Under the pieces are notes generated by a model. It had not been told where the DNA came from, ran no database searches, and saw only the letters and a list, made by a program, of their open reading frames with translations. A stretch of DNA of 64,000 nt from UBA7803 sp036381275 (lineage in GTDB: Bacteria > Pseudomonadota > Gammaproteobacteria > Pseudomonadales > Azotimanducaceae): positions 8,652-72,651 of the forward strand of contig DASVDC010000082.1 in NCBI GenBank assembly GCA_036381275.1. The letters are read 5' to 3'. The position numbers were made by a program, and so were the translations under genes. Positions 1 to 8,026 of this stretch are shown one piece after another. The number at the start of each line of letters is the position of its first letter. Position 1 is the stretch's first letter.

Positions 1-206
1 CCGAACGGCTTGTCCGTCAGCTCCCGCGTGCGGCGGATCCATTCCCGAAGCTGCTTCGGCCCGCAGGCGGCGGCACCGAGCACTCCGAGCCCGCCGGCGT
101 TGGACACGGCCGCCGCCAGCTCCGGACCGCTGGCACCGCCCATACCGGCCAGCACGATCGGGTATTCGATCTCGAGAATCTCACAGACGCGGGTCTTCAG
201 GTTCAT
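1..206 (-). CDS. Nitronate monooxygenase family protein (partial, N-terminal 68 residues)
   Basis: The gene runs off the left edge of the window, so only the N-terminus is seen. It reads MNLKTRVCEILEIEYPIV, then GMGGASGPELAAAVSNAGGL, the FMN-binding start of the 2-nitropropane dioxygenase/nitronate monooxygenase TIM barrel. These enzymes oxidise alkyl nitronates; many relatives near acyl-CoA dehydrogenase genes have unproven roles. The ATG shares one base with the flavin reductase stop (ATGA), so the two are translationally coupled. The reductase may supply reduced flavin, which is inference. The family call is good; the substrate is unknown. Confidence 0.85.
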   Translation of the reverse strand, partial: MNLKTRVCEILEIEYPIVLAGMGGASGPELAAAVSNAGGLGVLGAAACGPKQLREWIRRTRELTDKPF

Positions 207-709
207 CAACGTGTCACTCCCTCGAAGCGGCCGTAGGAGCCGCGGAAGAACAGCAGCGGCGAGCCTTCCGGATCGAGAATCTTCACGTCCCGCACCAGGC
301 CCAGCACGATCGTGTGGTCGCCGGCGTCGTGCTCGGCGTAGAGGTCGCAGTCGACGTAGGCGAGCACCCCGTCCAGCACCGGCGAGCCGGTCACGCCCGG
401 ACGCCAGTCGAGCGCCGCGAACTTGTCGATCCCCGACTGCGCGAACACGTCGCAGATCGGCTTCTGGTCCGCCGCGAGGATGTTCACGCAGAAGCTGCCG
501 GATTCGCGCAGCTTCGGCCAGCTCGTGCTGGTCTTCGCCGGACACAAGAGCACCAGCGGCGGATCGAGCGACACCGACGAGAACGACTGCGCCGCGAAAC
601 CCGCCGGCTGACCCTTCACGCAGCCGGTGGCGATCACGACGCCGGTGCAGAACTGACCCAGGGTGTTGCGGAACGCCCGCGGATCCGGTCCATCCGATGC
701 TTGCCCCAC
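206..709 (-). CDS. Flavin reductase-like FMN-binding protein
   Basis: A 167-residue protein of the flavin reductase (HpaC/RutF-like) split-barrel family, which reduces FMN or FAD with NAD(P)H for a partner monooxygenase. Typical motifs are DPRAFRNTLGQFCTGVVIAT near the N-terminus, SFSSVSLDPPLVLLC, and the C-terminal PLLFFRGSYGRF. I chose GTG at 709 because a GGGGAG ribosome-binding site lies six bases upstream and it gives the usual length. An ATG at 748 (13 residues longer) lacks a ribosome-binding site and overlaps a TATAGT box. It is coupled to the downstream nitronate monooxygenase gene. Confidence 0.8.
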   Translation of the reverse strand: MGQASDGPDPRAFRNTLGQFCTGVVIATGCVKGQPAGFAAQSFSSVSLDPPLVLLCPAKTSTSWPKLRESGSFCVNILAADQKPICDVFAQSGIDKFAALDWRPGVTGSPVLDGVLAYVDCDLYAEHDAGDHTIVLGLVRDVKILDPEGSPLLFFRGSYGRFEGVTR

Positions 710-737
710 TCGCGCTCCCCGCTGTATCGAATCGGTC

Positions 738-789
738 ACTATAGCCATCGCCCACGGGCCTGACCACGGCCGGGCCGTTTCGCTACAAT
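738..789. promoter_or_regulatory. Overlapping divergent sigma70-like promoters
   Basis: On the plus strand CTGACC (760-765), an 18-bp spacer and TACAAT (784-789) precede the acyl-CoA dehydrogenase GTG at 821. On the minus strand TGGTCA (766-761), a 17-bp spacer and TATAGT (743-738) precede the flavin reductase GTG at 709. The two -35 boxes overlap, so the promoters would compete. Both are inferred from hexamer matches only. Confidence 0.4.
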
Positions 790-820
790 CCCGGCCTTTG
801 CTCGCTTGCAGGAGACGCCG

Positions 821-2014
821 GTGGCCGACCTCGACACCTTCCGCGAAGAAGTCCGATCCTGGCTGGAGGCGAACTGCCCTCCGTCGATGCGCACCCCGAT
901 GCCGGAAAACGAAACCGTCTGGGGCGGCCGCCGTGAGCGGTTCGTGAACCCGGATTCGAAGGTCTGGCTCGAGCGCATGGCCGAGCGCGGCTGGACGGCA
1001 CCGACCTGGCCCAAGGAGTACGGCGGCGGCGGGCTCAGCCCCGACGAAGACCGCGTGCTGCAGCAGGAGCTGCGCCGCATCAACGCGCGTCCGCCGCTGC
1101 AGAGCTTCGGCCTGTGGATGCTCGGCCCAGCGCTGCTCGAGTTCGCGAACGAAGAGCAGAAGCGCGAGCACCTGCCGAAGATCGTGCGCGGCGAGATCCG
1201 CTGGTGCCAGGGCTACTCCGAGCCCGGCGCCGGCTCGGACCTCGCGGGCCTGCGCACCCGGGCCGAAGACAAGGGCGACTACTTCCTGGTGAACGGCTCG
1301 AAGATCTGGACGTCGTACGCGGATCAGGCCGACTGGATCTTCTGCCTGGTGCGCACCGATCCCGACGCCCCGAAGCACCAGGGCATCAGCTTCCTGCTGT
1401 TCGACATGGAGTCGGAAGGCGTGAGCGTCTCGCCGATCCGCCTGATCAGCGGCGCCTCGCCGTTCTGCCAGACCTTCTTCGACAACGTGAAGGTACCGAA
1501 GCGGAACCTCGTCGGTGAGCTGAACAAGGGCTGGACCATCGCCAAGCGCCTGCTGCAGCACGAGCGGCAGATGATCTCGGGCATCGGCGGCATGTCGGCG
1601 CTCGGCGGCTCCGGCCGCTCCGTCCAGGATTACGCGAAGGAGTACCTCGGCGAGCGGGACGGCCGCATCGCCGATCCGGTGCTGCGCCAGAAGGTGGCCG
1701 CGCACCGGATCAACGACAAGGCCTTCCAGCTCACCCTCGCGCGCGGCGCCGAGGAGGCGAAGGCGGGCAAGAGCGACGGCAACCTGGCCAGCATGTTCAA
1801 GTACTACGGCTCGGAGCAGAACAAGCGCAAGTTCGAGCTGCTGCTCGAGATCATGGGCAGCCGCAGCCTCGGCTGGGAAGGTGAGCCGTTCACCGACCGT
1901 GAGCTCGGCACCACCCGGCAGTGGCTGCGCTCGAAGGCCAACTCCATCGAAGGCGGCACCAGCGAAGTGCAGCTCAACGTGATCGCGAAGCGCGTGCTCG
2001 GCCTGCCGGACTGA
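821..2014 (+). CDS. Acyl-CoA dehydrogenase family protein
   Basis: A 397-residue FAD-dependent acyl-CoA dehydrogenase that would introduce the alpha-beta double bond into an acyl-CoA. Seen are the FAD/substrate segment QGYSEPGAGSDLAGLRTRA, the LVRTDPDAPKHQGISFLLFDM region, and the family C-terminus SIEGGTSEVQLNVIAKRVLG. The track-longest start is TTG at 806, but GTG at 821 sits six bases after AGGAG and is preferred. It is divergent from the flavin reductase gene. The substrate cannot be read from sequence; the full C-terminal domain suggests a CaiA/FadE-like enzyme for long or branched acyl chains. Confidence 0.9.
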   Translation: MADLDTFREEVRSWLEANCPPSMRTPMPENETVWGGRRERFVNPDSKVWLERMAERGWTAPTWPKEYGGGGLSPDEDRVLQQELRRINARPPLQSFGLWMLGPALLEFANEEQKREHLPKIVRGEIRWCQGYSEPGAGSDLAGLRTRAEDKGDYFLVNGSKIWTSYADQADWIFCLVRTDPDAPKHQGISFLLFDMESEGVSVSPIRLISGASPFCQTFFDNVKVPKRNLVGELNKGWTIAKRLLQHERQMISGIGGMSALGGSGRSVQDYAKEYLGERDGRIADPVLRQKVAAHRINDKAFQLTLARGAEEAKAGKSDGNLASMFKYYGSEQNKRKFELLLEIMGSRSLGWEGEPFTDRELGTTRQWLRSKANSIEGGTSEVQLNVIAKRVLGLPD

Positions 2015-2067
2015 ATCGGCCGATTCTCCGACGCGGACGCCCGGCATGACCTAAACTGTCAGGAAAC

Positions 2068-2176
2068 TGTGGGAGCGGCGCCACGACTGTGGGAGCGGCC
2101 ACGACTGTGGGAGCGGCCTCCGGCCGCGAACCCCGGATGTGCGCTCGCGGTTCGCGGCCCGGAGGCCGCTCCCACA
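2068..2176. repeat. REP element, type 1, with two extra tandem 5' heads
   Basis: A palindrome whose arms begin TGTGGGAGCGGCCTCCGGCC and end with the reverse complement, finishing CTCCCACA at 2176. The head TGTGGGAGCGGC appears three times, starting at 2068, 2088 and 2106, separated by short CACGAC-like spacers, before the full hairpin. It lies between the acyl-CoA dehydrogenase stop and lemA. At least nine related copies occur in this window. Confidence 0.9.
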
Positions 2177-2201
2177 TGGTGATCAGCTCGGGAGAAGGCT
2201 C

Positions 2202-2795
2202 ATGGAAACGATCATCGTCCTCGTCGTTCTGGCCGCGCTCGGGTTCTACCTGGTGGCGATCTACAACCGCCTGGTGAGCCTGCGCAACCGCTTCCAGAAC
2301 GCGTTCGCTCAGATCGAGGTGCAACTCAAGCGCCGCTACGACCTGATCCCGAACCTGGTGGAGACGGCCAAGGCCTACATGAGCCATGAGCGCGAGACCC
2401 TGGAGGCCGTGATCGCGGCGCGCAACCAGGCGCTCGCCGGGCTGCAGGCCGCGGCCCGCGATCCGGGCAATGCCGAGGCGATCAAGCAGCTCGCCGGGGC
2501 CGAGGGTGCCCTCGGCGGCGCGCTCGGTCGGCTGAACGTGGTGATGGAAGCCTACCCGGATCTGAAGGCCAACCAGAACATGATGCAGCTCTCCGAAGAG
2601 CTCACCAGCACCGAGAACCGCGTCGCGTTCGCACGTCAGGCCTACAACGACCAGGTACTGGCGTACAACACCTACCGGCAATCGTTTCCGCCGGTGGTGT
2701 TCGCAGGCTTGTTCGGGCACCGCGACGACGCCGCGCTGCTCGAGTACGAGGATCGGGCGCAGATCCAGAGCGCACCGAAGGTCTCGTTCTCCTGA
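2202..2795 (+). CDS. lemA: LemA family protein
   Basis: A 197-residue membrane-anchored protein. One N-terminal transmembrane helix (METIIVLVVLAALGFYLVAI) is followed by the conserved NRLVSLRNRFQNAFAQIEVQ and the YDLIPNLVETAKAY signature, then a long helical coiled region ending in NTYRQSFPPVVFAGLFG. LemA proteins have an extracytoplasmic N-terminus and unclear function. They are commonly next to an M48 protease, as here 24 bases downstream, which suggests a shared role in envelope quality control. The ATG follows GGGAGAAGG. An REP element fills the region upstream. Confidence 0.92.
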   Translation: METIIVLVVLAALGFYLVAIYNRLVSLRNRFQNAFAQIEVQLKRRYDLIPNLVETAKAYMSHERETLEAVIAARNQALAGLQAAARDPGNAEAIKQLAGAEGALGGALGRLNVVMEAYPDLKANQNMMQLSEELTSTENRVAFARQAYNDQVLAYNTYRQSFPPVVFAGLFGHRDDAALLEYEDRAQIQSAPKVSFS

Positions 2796-2819
2796 CGACA
2801 GGAGCGACTCGGACCGGCT

Positions 2820-4817
2820 TTGGACTTCTTCCACGCCCAGGACAACGCGCGGCGCAGCACCTGGCGCCTGGTGGCGCTGTTCGTCGCCGCCGTCGTCAGC
2901 CTGGTGCTGCTGACCAACCTGCTGGTCGCGGCCGTCTACGCCTGGGCATCGAACCATCTGCAGCCCGGACGGCTCGACCTGGGGACGATGCTCGCGAACC
3001 TGCCGGCCGGCTACTGGGCGACGATCAGCCTCGGCGTCGTCGGCGTGATCGCGCTGGCCAGCGGCGTCCGGTACCTGCAGGTGCGCAGCGGCGGGCGCGC
3101 CATTGCGGAGGCGTTGGGCGGCCGGCTGCTCCAGCACGGCACCGGCGATCTTCGCGAGCAGCGCCTGCTGAACGTGGTGGAGGAGATGGCCATCGCCTCC
3201 GGCATGCCGGTGCCGCCCGTGTACCTGATCGAGGAGCCCAGCATCAATGCGTTCGCCGCCGGGTTCGGGACCGACGATGCGGTGATCGGGGTGAACCGCG
3301 GCACGCTCGAGCACCTGAATCGCGAAGAGCTGCAGGGGGTGATCGGCCACGAGTTCAGTCACGTCCTGAACGGTGACAGCCGGATCAATCTGCGCCTGAT
3401 CGCGGTGCTGCACGGCATCCTGTTCATCGGCCTGCTCGGCCGCGGCATCCTCTACGGCGTCGGGCGCGGAGCCGGTCACGGCCGCAGCCGTCGCAGCGGC
3501 TCGAGCGCCGCCGGCCCGGCGCTGGCGCTCGGCCTGGGTCTTCTGGTGATCGGCTACGCCGGCACGTTCTTCGGCAACCTGATCAAGGCCGCGGTCAGCC
3601 GCCAGCGCGAGTACCTGGCAGACGCCGCGGCGGTGCAGTTCACCCGCAACCCGTACGGCATCGCGGGTGCGCTGAAGAAGATCGGCGGGCACAGTGCCGG
3701 CTCGATCATGCGGAGCAGCGCGGCCCGGGAAGCGAGCCACATCTTCTTCGGCCAGGCGCAGCGCGTCTGGCTCGGTAGCTGGATGGCCACGCACCCGCCG
3801 CTCGAGCGGCGCATCCGGGCGCTCGATCCGCACTGGGACGGCACCTACCCGGTGCTCGCCGCGAACGGCGCGGCGCCCGCGCAGCCCGGTGCCGCCGAGA
3901 CCGCTGGCGTCGCGGCGCTCGCCGACGTCGCGGCACCGCCGGCCGAAACATCGGCCGCCGCTTCGCCGGTGGAGGACGCGCTGGAAGTGCTCGCGTCGCC
4001 CGACGAGGTCGCCGCGGCGGTCGGCCGGCTCGACCAGAGCTCGCTCGACAGCGCGGTGCGGCTGATCGACGGTCTGCCGGTGGCCCTGCGCGACGCCGCA
4101 CACGATCCTTTCTTCGCCCGGGCGCTGCTCCTCGCCTTGGTGCTCGGCGGTTCGGCCAACCACCGTCAACGTCAGGGCGCCGCGCTGCACCAGCGCGCGC
4201 TGGTGCCCGAGGTGGATCGGCTCGCGCCGCTTGCGGCCGGCCTGCACGAGCAGCAGAAGCTGACCTTGGTGGAAATGGCGGTGCCGGCGCTGAAGCAGCT
4301 TTCACCGGCGCAATACCGGCACTTCATCGACGACCTGATCGGCCTGATCAAATCCGACCGCCGCATCGACCTGTTCGAGTGGGTGCTGCACCGCGTGCTG
4401 GTCAAGGAGTTGAAGCCGCACTTCGAAGGCGAGACGCGCGAGCGCCGGACGAGCGACCTCGCGGCACTGCGCGCCGAGGCCCTGGTGCTGCTGTCGGCGC
4501 TCGCCCGCGAAGGGGGCCGCTCGCCGGCGGAGACCGGGCACGCGTTCGCGGTCGGGCTCGATGCGCTCGGGGCCGAGGGTGACCTCGATGCGGCGGACGA
4601 TCCGAACTTCGCGCGCCTGAATCAGGCGCTCGTTCGGCTGCGTACCGTGAAGCCGCTGCAGAAACCTCGGCTGATCAAAGCCTGCGCGGCCACCGCGCTC
4701 GCGGACGGGCACGTCTCGCCGCGCGAAGGCGCGCTGCTGCAGGGCATCGCCGCGGCGCTCGACTGCCCGCTGCCGCCGTCGATCTACGCCGCCCGCCGGT
4801 CCGCCGAGGCGGGTTAG
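2820..4817 (+). CDS. M48 family membrane metalloprotease (HtpX-like) with TerB-like C-terminus
   Basis: A 665-residue membrane zinc protease. It starts from TTG at 2820, supported by the family N-terminus MDFFHAQDNARRSTWR. Two transmembrane segments (about 17-42 and 65-85) precede the catalytic HEFSH at 177-181; the third zinc ligand is the Glu in REYLADAAAVQFTRNP. A further membrane pair lies around 190-260. An Ala/Pro-rich linker (about 345-385) leads to a helical C-terminal region ending in KACAATALADGHVSPREGAL, resembling the TerB fold. It is adjacent to lemA, the usual pairing. Substrates are unknown. Confidence 0.88.
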   Translation: MDFFHAQDNARRSTWRLVALFVAAVVSLVLLTNLLVAAVYAWASNHLQPGRLDLGTMLANLPAGYWATISLGVVGVIALASGVRYLQVRSGGRAIAEALGGRLLQHGTGDLREQRLLNVVEEMAIASGMPVPPVYLIEEPSINAFAAGFGTDDAVIGVNRGTLEHLNREELQGVIGHEFSHVLNGDSRINLRLIAVLHGILFIGLLGRGILYGVGRGAGHGRSRRSGSSAAGPALALGLGLLVIGYAGTFFGNLIKAAVSRQREYLADAAAVQFTRNPYGIAGALKKIGGHSAGSIMRSSAAREASHIFFGQAQRVWLGSWMATHPPLERRIRALDPHWDGTYPVLAANGAAPAQPGAAETAGVAALADVAAPPAETSAAASPVEDALEVLASPDEVAAAVGRLDQSSLDSAVRLIDGLPVALRDAAHDPFFARALLLALVLGGSANHRQRQGAALHQRALVPEVDRLAPLAAGLHEQQKLTLVEMAVPALKQLSPAQYRHFIDDLIGLIKSDRRIDLFEWVLHRVLVKELKPHFEGETRERRTSDLAALRAEALVLLSALAREGGRSPAETGHAFAVGLDALGAEGDLDAADDPNFARLNQALVRLRTVKPLQKPRLIKACAATALADGHVSPREGALLQGIAAALDCPLPPSIYAARRSAEAG

Positions 4818-4849
4818 ACTCTACGCCCCGCAACGCACGGTGACGCCCG

Positions 4850-5575
4850 ATGACTGCACACGATCGCGTGTACCGCGACGCGCGCCCGTACATCGCCGAC
4901 TTCGCGTTCGACGAGAGCGTCGCGGCCGTGTTCCCGGACATGATCCGCCGCTCCGTGCCGGGCTACGAGACGGTGATTCCGCTGACGGGCCTGCTCGCCG
5001 CCCGGGCGCTGCGGACCGCCCCGGGTGATGCGCTCGCCTACGATCTCGGCTGCTCTCTCGGCGCGACCACGCTCGCGCTGCTGCGCGAGCTCGGCGACCA
5101 CCCCGGCCGGGTGATCGCGGTCGACAACGCGCCTGCGATGATCGAGCGCGCGCGCACGCTGAACGCCGACCCGCGGATCACCTGGGTCTGCGCCGACATC
5201 CGCGATCTGCCGCTCGAGCCGTGCCGGGTCGTGACGCTGAACTACGTGCTGCAGTTCGTGCCGCCGGAGGACCGGCTGGCGGTGCTCCGCCGCATCCGTG
5301 ACGCGCTGGTGCCCGATGGCCTGCTGCTCTTGTCGGAGAAGATCCGCTTCGACGATCCGGACACGCAGCGCGACTACGAAGCCGCGCACCTCGATTACAA
5401 GCGCGCCAACGGTTACTCCGAGCTCGAGATCAGTCAGAAGCGCACCGCGCTCGAGAACGTGATGATCGTCGACACCGAAGACACCCATCGGGCGCGTCTC
5501 GCGCAGGCCGGCTTCACCCGGGTCCGCAAGTGGTATCAGTGCCTGAACTGGGCGTCCTTCGAGGCGCGGCCTTGA
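4850..5575 (+). CDS. cmoA: Carboxy-SAM synthase CmoA
   Basis: A 241-residue class I methyltransferase-fold enzyme that converts SAM and prephenate to carboxy-S-adenosylmethionine, the donor for tRNA wobble uridine cmo5U34. Diagnostic CmoA segments are FDESVAAVFPDMIRRSVPGY, the SAM loop YDLGCSLGATTLALL and LNYVLQFVPPEDR. It overlaps cmoB, giving the standard two-gene pathway. A TAGACT box at 4815-4820 could be its -10 element. Confidence 0.96.
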   Translation: MTAHDRVYRDARPYIADFAFDESVAAVFPDMIRRSVPGYETVIPLTGLLAARALRTAPGDALAYDLGCSLGATTLALLRELGDHPGRVIAVDNAPAMIERARTLNADPRITWVCADIRDLPLEPCRVVTLNYVLQFVPPEDRLAVLRRIRDALVPDGLLLLSEKIRFDDPDTQRDYEAAHLDYKRANGYSELEISQKRTALENVMIVDTEDTHRARLAQAGFTRVRKWYQCLNWASFEARP

Positions 5576-6507
5576 GCGGCACGCTCGCTCTCGCGCTGCC
5601 GGAGGAGCTCGAGGCGCTGGCGCCGCTGGTGGCCGAGCGGCTCTCGCCCGCCGCGCACGGCGACCTGCCCGGGTGGCTGGCCGCGCTCGCGGCGCTGCCC
5701 GAGCTGACCGCGACGGAGGTGCGGCTCGACGACCGGGTCACCGTGGACGGCCCGGTGACGCGCGCCGAACGCGACCGGTTGAAGGCAGCGCTCCACGCGC
5801 TGCACCCGTGGCGCAAAGGGCCGTTCGAGCTGTTCGGTGTGCACGTCGACAGCGAATGGCGCTCCGACTGGAAGTGGCGCCGGGTCGCGCCCCATCTCGA
5901 CGACCTGCGCGGCCGCCGGGTGCTCGACGTCGGCTGCGGCAACGGCTACTTCGGCTGGCGCATGCTCGGCGCCGGCGCGGCGCACGTCGTCGGCATCGAT
6001 CCGTCGGCGCTCTACTGTCTGCAGCACCAGGCGGTGAGCCGCTACATCCGGTGCGCGGTGAACCAGGTGCTGCCGCTGCGCTTCGAGGAGCTGTCGGACG
6101 CCCGCTTCGACACGGTGTTCAGCATGGGCGTGATCTATCACCGCCGGGACCCCGTCGATCACGCGGCGCGCCTGTTCCGCCACACGCGCCCCGGCGGGCA
6201 GGTGGTGCTGGAGTCGCTGGTGGTCGACGCGGCGGTGCCGCTGGAACCCGCGGGGCGCTACGCGCGCATGCGCAACGTCTGGCTGGTGCCGACCCCGGCC
6301 CTGCTCGAGGCGTGGCTCAGCGAAGCGGGGTTCGTCGACGTGCGGGTCGTCGACGTCGCCCCGACCAGCACCGACGAACAGCGTTCCACCGCCTGGATGC
6401 GCTTCGAATCGCTGCGCGAAGCGCTCGACCCCGAGCATCCGGACCGCACCGTCGAAGGCCATCCGGCACCGGTCCGCGCAGTCGCTGTCGCCCGGCGCCC
6501 GGTATAA
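5572..6507 (+). CDS. cmoB: tRNA U34 carboxymethyltransferase CmoB
   Basis: CmoB transfers the carboxymethyl group of carboxy-SAM to 5-hydroxyuridine-34 of tRNAs, making cmo5U. The conserved core is plain: PWRKGPFELFGVHVDSEWRS, DWKWRRVAPHLDDLRGRRVL, DVGCGNGYFGWRMLGAGA, FSMGVIYHRRDP, and the C-terminal TVEGHPAPVRAVAVARRP. I chose TTG at 5572, which overlaps the cmoA stop (TTGA) and gives 311 residues. A GTG at 5530 would add 14 residues inside cmoA. The N-terminal helical domain is about ten residues shorter than that of the enterobacterial enzyme. Confidence 0.95.
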   Translation: MSGTLALALPEELEALAPLVAERLSPAAHGDLPGWLAALAALPELTATEVRLDDRVTVDGPVTRAERDRLKAALHALHPWRKGPFELFGVHVDSEWRSDWKWRRVAPHLDDLRGRRVLDVGCGNGYFGWRMLGAGAAHVVGIDPSALYCLQHQAVSRYIRCAVNQVLPLRFEELSDARFDTVFSMGVIYHRRDPVDHAARLFRHTRPGGQVVLESLVVDAAVPLEPAGRYARMRNVWLVPTPALLEAWLSEAGFVDVRVVDVAPTSTDEQRSTAWMRFESLREALDPEHPDRTVEGHPAPVRAVAVARRPV

Positions 6508-6508
6508 T
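6503..6508 (+). promoter_or_regulatory. Perfect TATAAT -10 box at the end of cmoB
   Basis: TATAAT spans the cmoB stop codon and ends six bases before the ATG of the next gene. A transcript from here would begin at or next to that ATG, that is, leaderless. No convincing -35 hexamer lies at the right spacing. Confidence 0.45.
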
Positions 6509-6514
6509 GGCGCG

Positions 6515-6889
6515 ATGGTGCTCGGCCTCCTTCCGCTGTCGTTCCGCTTCCGCGGCAAGCTCCGTCGGCTGCGCGACATCTACCAGTGCTTCCTGGACCA
6601 TCCGAACACGGGCCTGCATCCGACCCAGATCGCGCGCTACACCGGGATCCCGTTCGCCGAGGTGAGCAACCGCCTGCAGGCGACGCCGGAGATGTTCGTC
6701 AAGCTGCCGCGCCGCGACGGCGTCACCCGCTACCGGCTCACCACCTCGATGACGGCGCGGAGCCCCGAGCAGGTGGAGCGGTTCCTGCTCGAGCAGTCGC
6801 GGCGCGAGTCGCTGATCCTGTACGCGTTCGGCGCCATGCTGGTGCTGCTGCTGCTGATCGTGGTGATCCTCGTGGCGCCGGCGGTGTAG
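6515..6889 (+). CDS. Small winged-helix-like protein with C-terminal membrane anchor
   Basis: A 124-residue protein I do not recognise by name. Residues about 10-75 read like a small helix-turn-helix unit: KLRRLRDIYQCFLDHPNTGL, then HPTQIARYTGIPFAEVSNRL, followed by a wing-like strand pair KLPRRDGVTRYRLTTS. Residues 100-122 (LILYAFGAMLVLLLLIVVIL) form one transmembrane helix, so it would be tail-anchored with the N-terminal domain in the cytoplasm. It sits seven bases after cmoB and four before an acyl-CoA dehydrogenase gene. A membrane-tethered regulator is possible; function unknown. Confidence 0.7.
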   Translation: MVLGLLPLSFRFRGKLRRLRDIYQCFLDHPNTGLHPTQIARYTGIPFAEVSNRLQATPEMFVKLPRRDGVTRYRLTTSMTARSPEQVERFLLEQSRRESLILYAFGAMLVLLLLIVVILVAPAV

Positions 6890-6893
6890 CGCG

Positions 6894-8003
6894 GTGCCCG
6901 AGCAGCTCGATTCCGCACTGCAGGCCCTCGCCGTCCACACGCGCGAATTCGCCGCCCGCGAGCTCGAACCCCGGCGCCATCGGGATCCGGCCGAGGCCCG
7001 ACGCGAGATCGTCGCCGCCGCCAAGGCCGCCGGCTTCTATCCGATGACTCAGCCGAGGGCGTTCGGCGGCAGCGAAGCGTCGACGCTCGCGCTGACCGTG
7101 GTGCGCGACGAGCTCGGCGCGGCCAACGCGCCGTTTCAGGAAGCGGTGTTCGGGCCTGGCCCCGGCGTGCTCGCGGGCGTCGGCGAGCCGCTCGCAAGCT
7201 CGCACCTGGGACCCCTGCTCGCCGGCGAGAAGCGCGCCGCGTTCGGCTTCACCGAGCCCGACGACGCGGCGCACCCGACCCGCGCGGAGGTCGTCGGCGA
7301 CGAGCTCGTGATCACCGGGCGCAAGTCCTACGTCACCGGCGGTGCCGACGCCGACTTCGTGAATACTCTCGTTCAGGTGGGCGATCGCGGCCCCGCGCTG
7401 GTGGTCATCGACACCGACCGCCCCGGCGTCCAGATCGAGCGGATCTTCGCCTCGCTGGACGGCAGCCGGCACGCGGCTTTCCGCTTCGAACAGGTCCGCG
7501 TCCCCGCCGCGCATCTGATCGGCGCGCCGGGCGAAGGGCTGCCGCGGGCCTTGCGCCAGATCGGCGACACCCGCCTCGCGATCGCTGCGCACTGCGTCGG
7601 CACGATGCGCTGGGTGCTCGACTTCCTGACCAACCACCTCACCGGAACCGACCGCAGCGGCGCGCCCCGCGGCGCGAAGGAAGGCGTTCGGCTGCGCTAC
7701 GCGGACGCCCGCATCGACGCACTGGCCGCGCGCAGCCTGGTCTACCGGGTCGCGCGGCTGGTCGACGGCGGCGACCGGGCCGTGAACGAAGCCATCGCCG
7801 CCAAGGTGTTCGCCACCGAGGCCGTCGCGCGTGTGGTGGACACCGCGATCCAGCTCGTCGGCGGCCAGGCGCTGGTCGACGACCATCCCCTCGCGGTGCT
7901 GTACCGCGAGGTGCGCAGCCTCCGTCTCGCGGAAGGCGGCAACGACGTGCTGCGGCTGAACCTCGCGCGCGGCCGGCTGGAGCTGGGCGCCGGCCGGCTG
8001 TAA
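6894..8003 (+). CDS. Acyl-CoA dehydrogenase family protein
   Basis: A 369-residue flavoprotein starting at GTG. It has the family order: helical N-terminus; FAD-contacting beta domain with GFTEPDDAAHPTRAEVVGDE and ITGRKSYVTGGADADFV; helical C-terminus with DTAIQLVGGQALVDDHPLAV and the closing LRLAEGGNDVLRLNLARGRL. The usual C-terminal EGT motif is EGGND here. It is one of two acyl-CoA dehydrogenases in the window and differs clearly from the one at 821. Its partner genes and substrate are not evident. Confidence 0.85.
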   Translation: MPEQLDSALQALAVHTREFAARELEPRRHRDPAEARREIVAAAKAAGFYPMTQPRAFGGSEASTLALTVVRDELGAANAPFQEAVFGPGPGVLAGVGEPLASSHLGPLLAGEKRAAFGFTEPDDAAHPTRAEVVGDELVITGRKSYVTGGADADFVNTLVQVGDRGPALVVIDTDRPGVQIERIFASLDGSRHAAFRFEQVRVPAAHLIGAPGEGLPRALRQIGDTRLAIAAHCVGTMRWVLDFLTNHLTGTDRSGAPRGAKEGVRLRYADARIDALAARSLVYRVARLVDGGDRAVNEAIAAKVFATEAVARVVDTAIQLVGGQALVDDHPLAVLYREVRSLRLAEGGNDVLRLNLARGRLELGAGRL

Positions 8004-8026
8004 CCGCGCTCCTCGGGGCACGCCCA

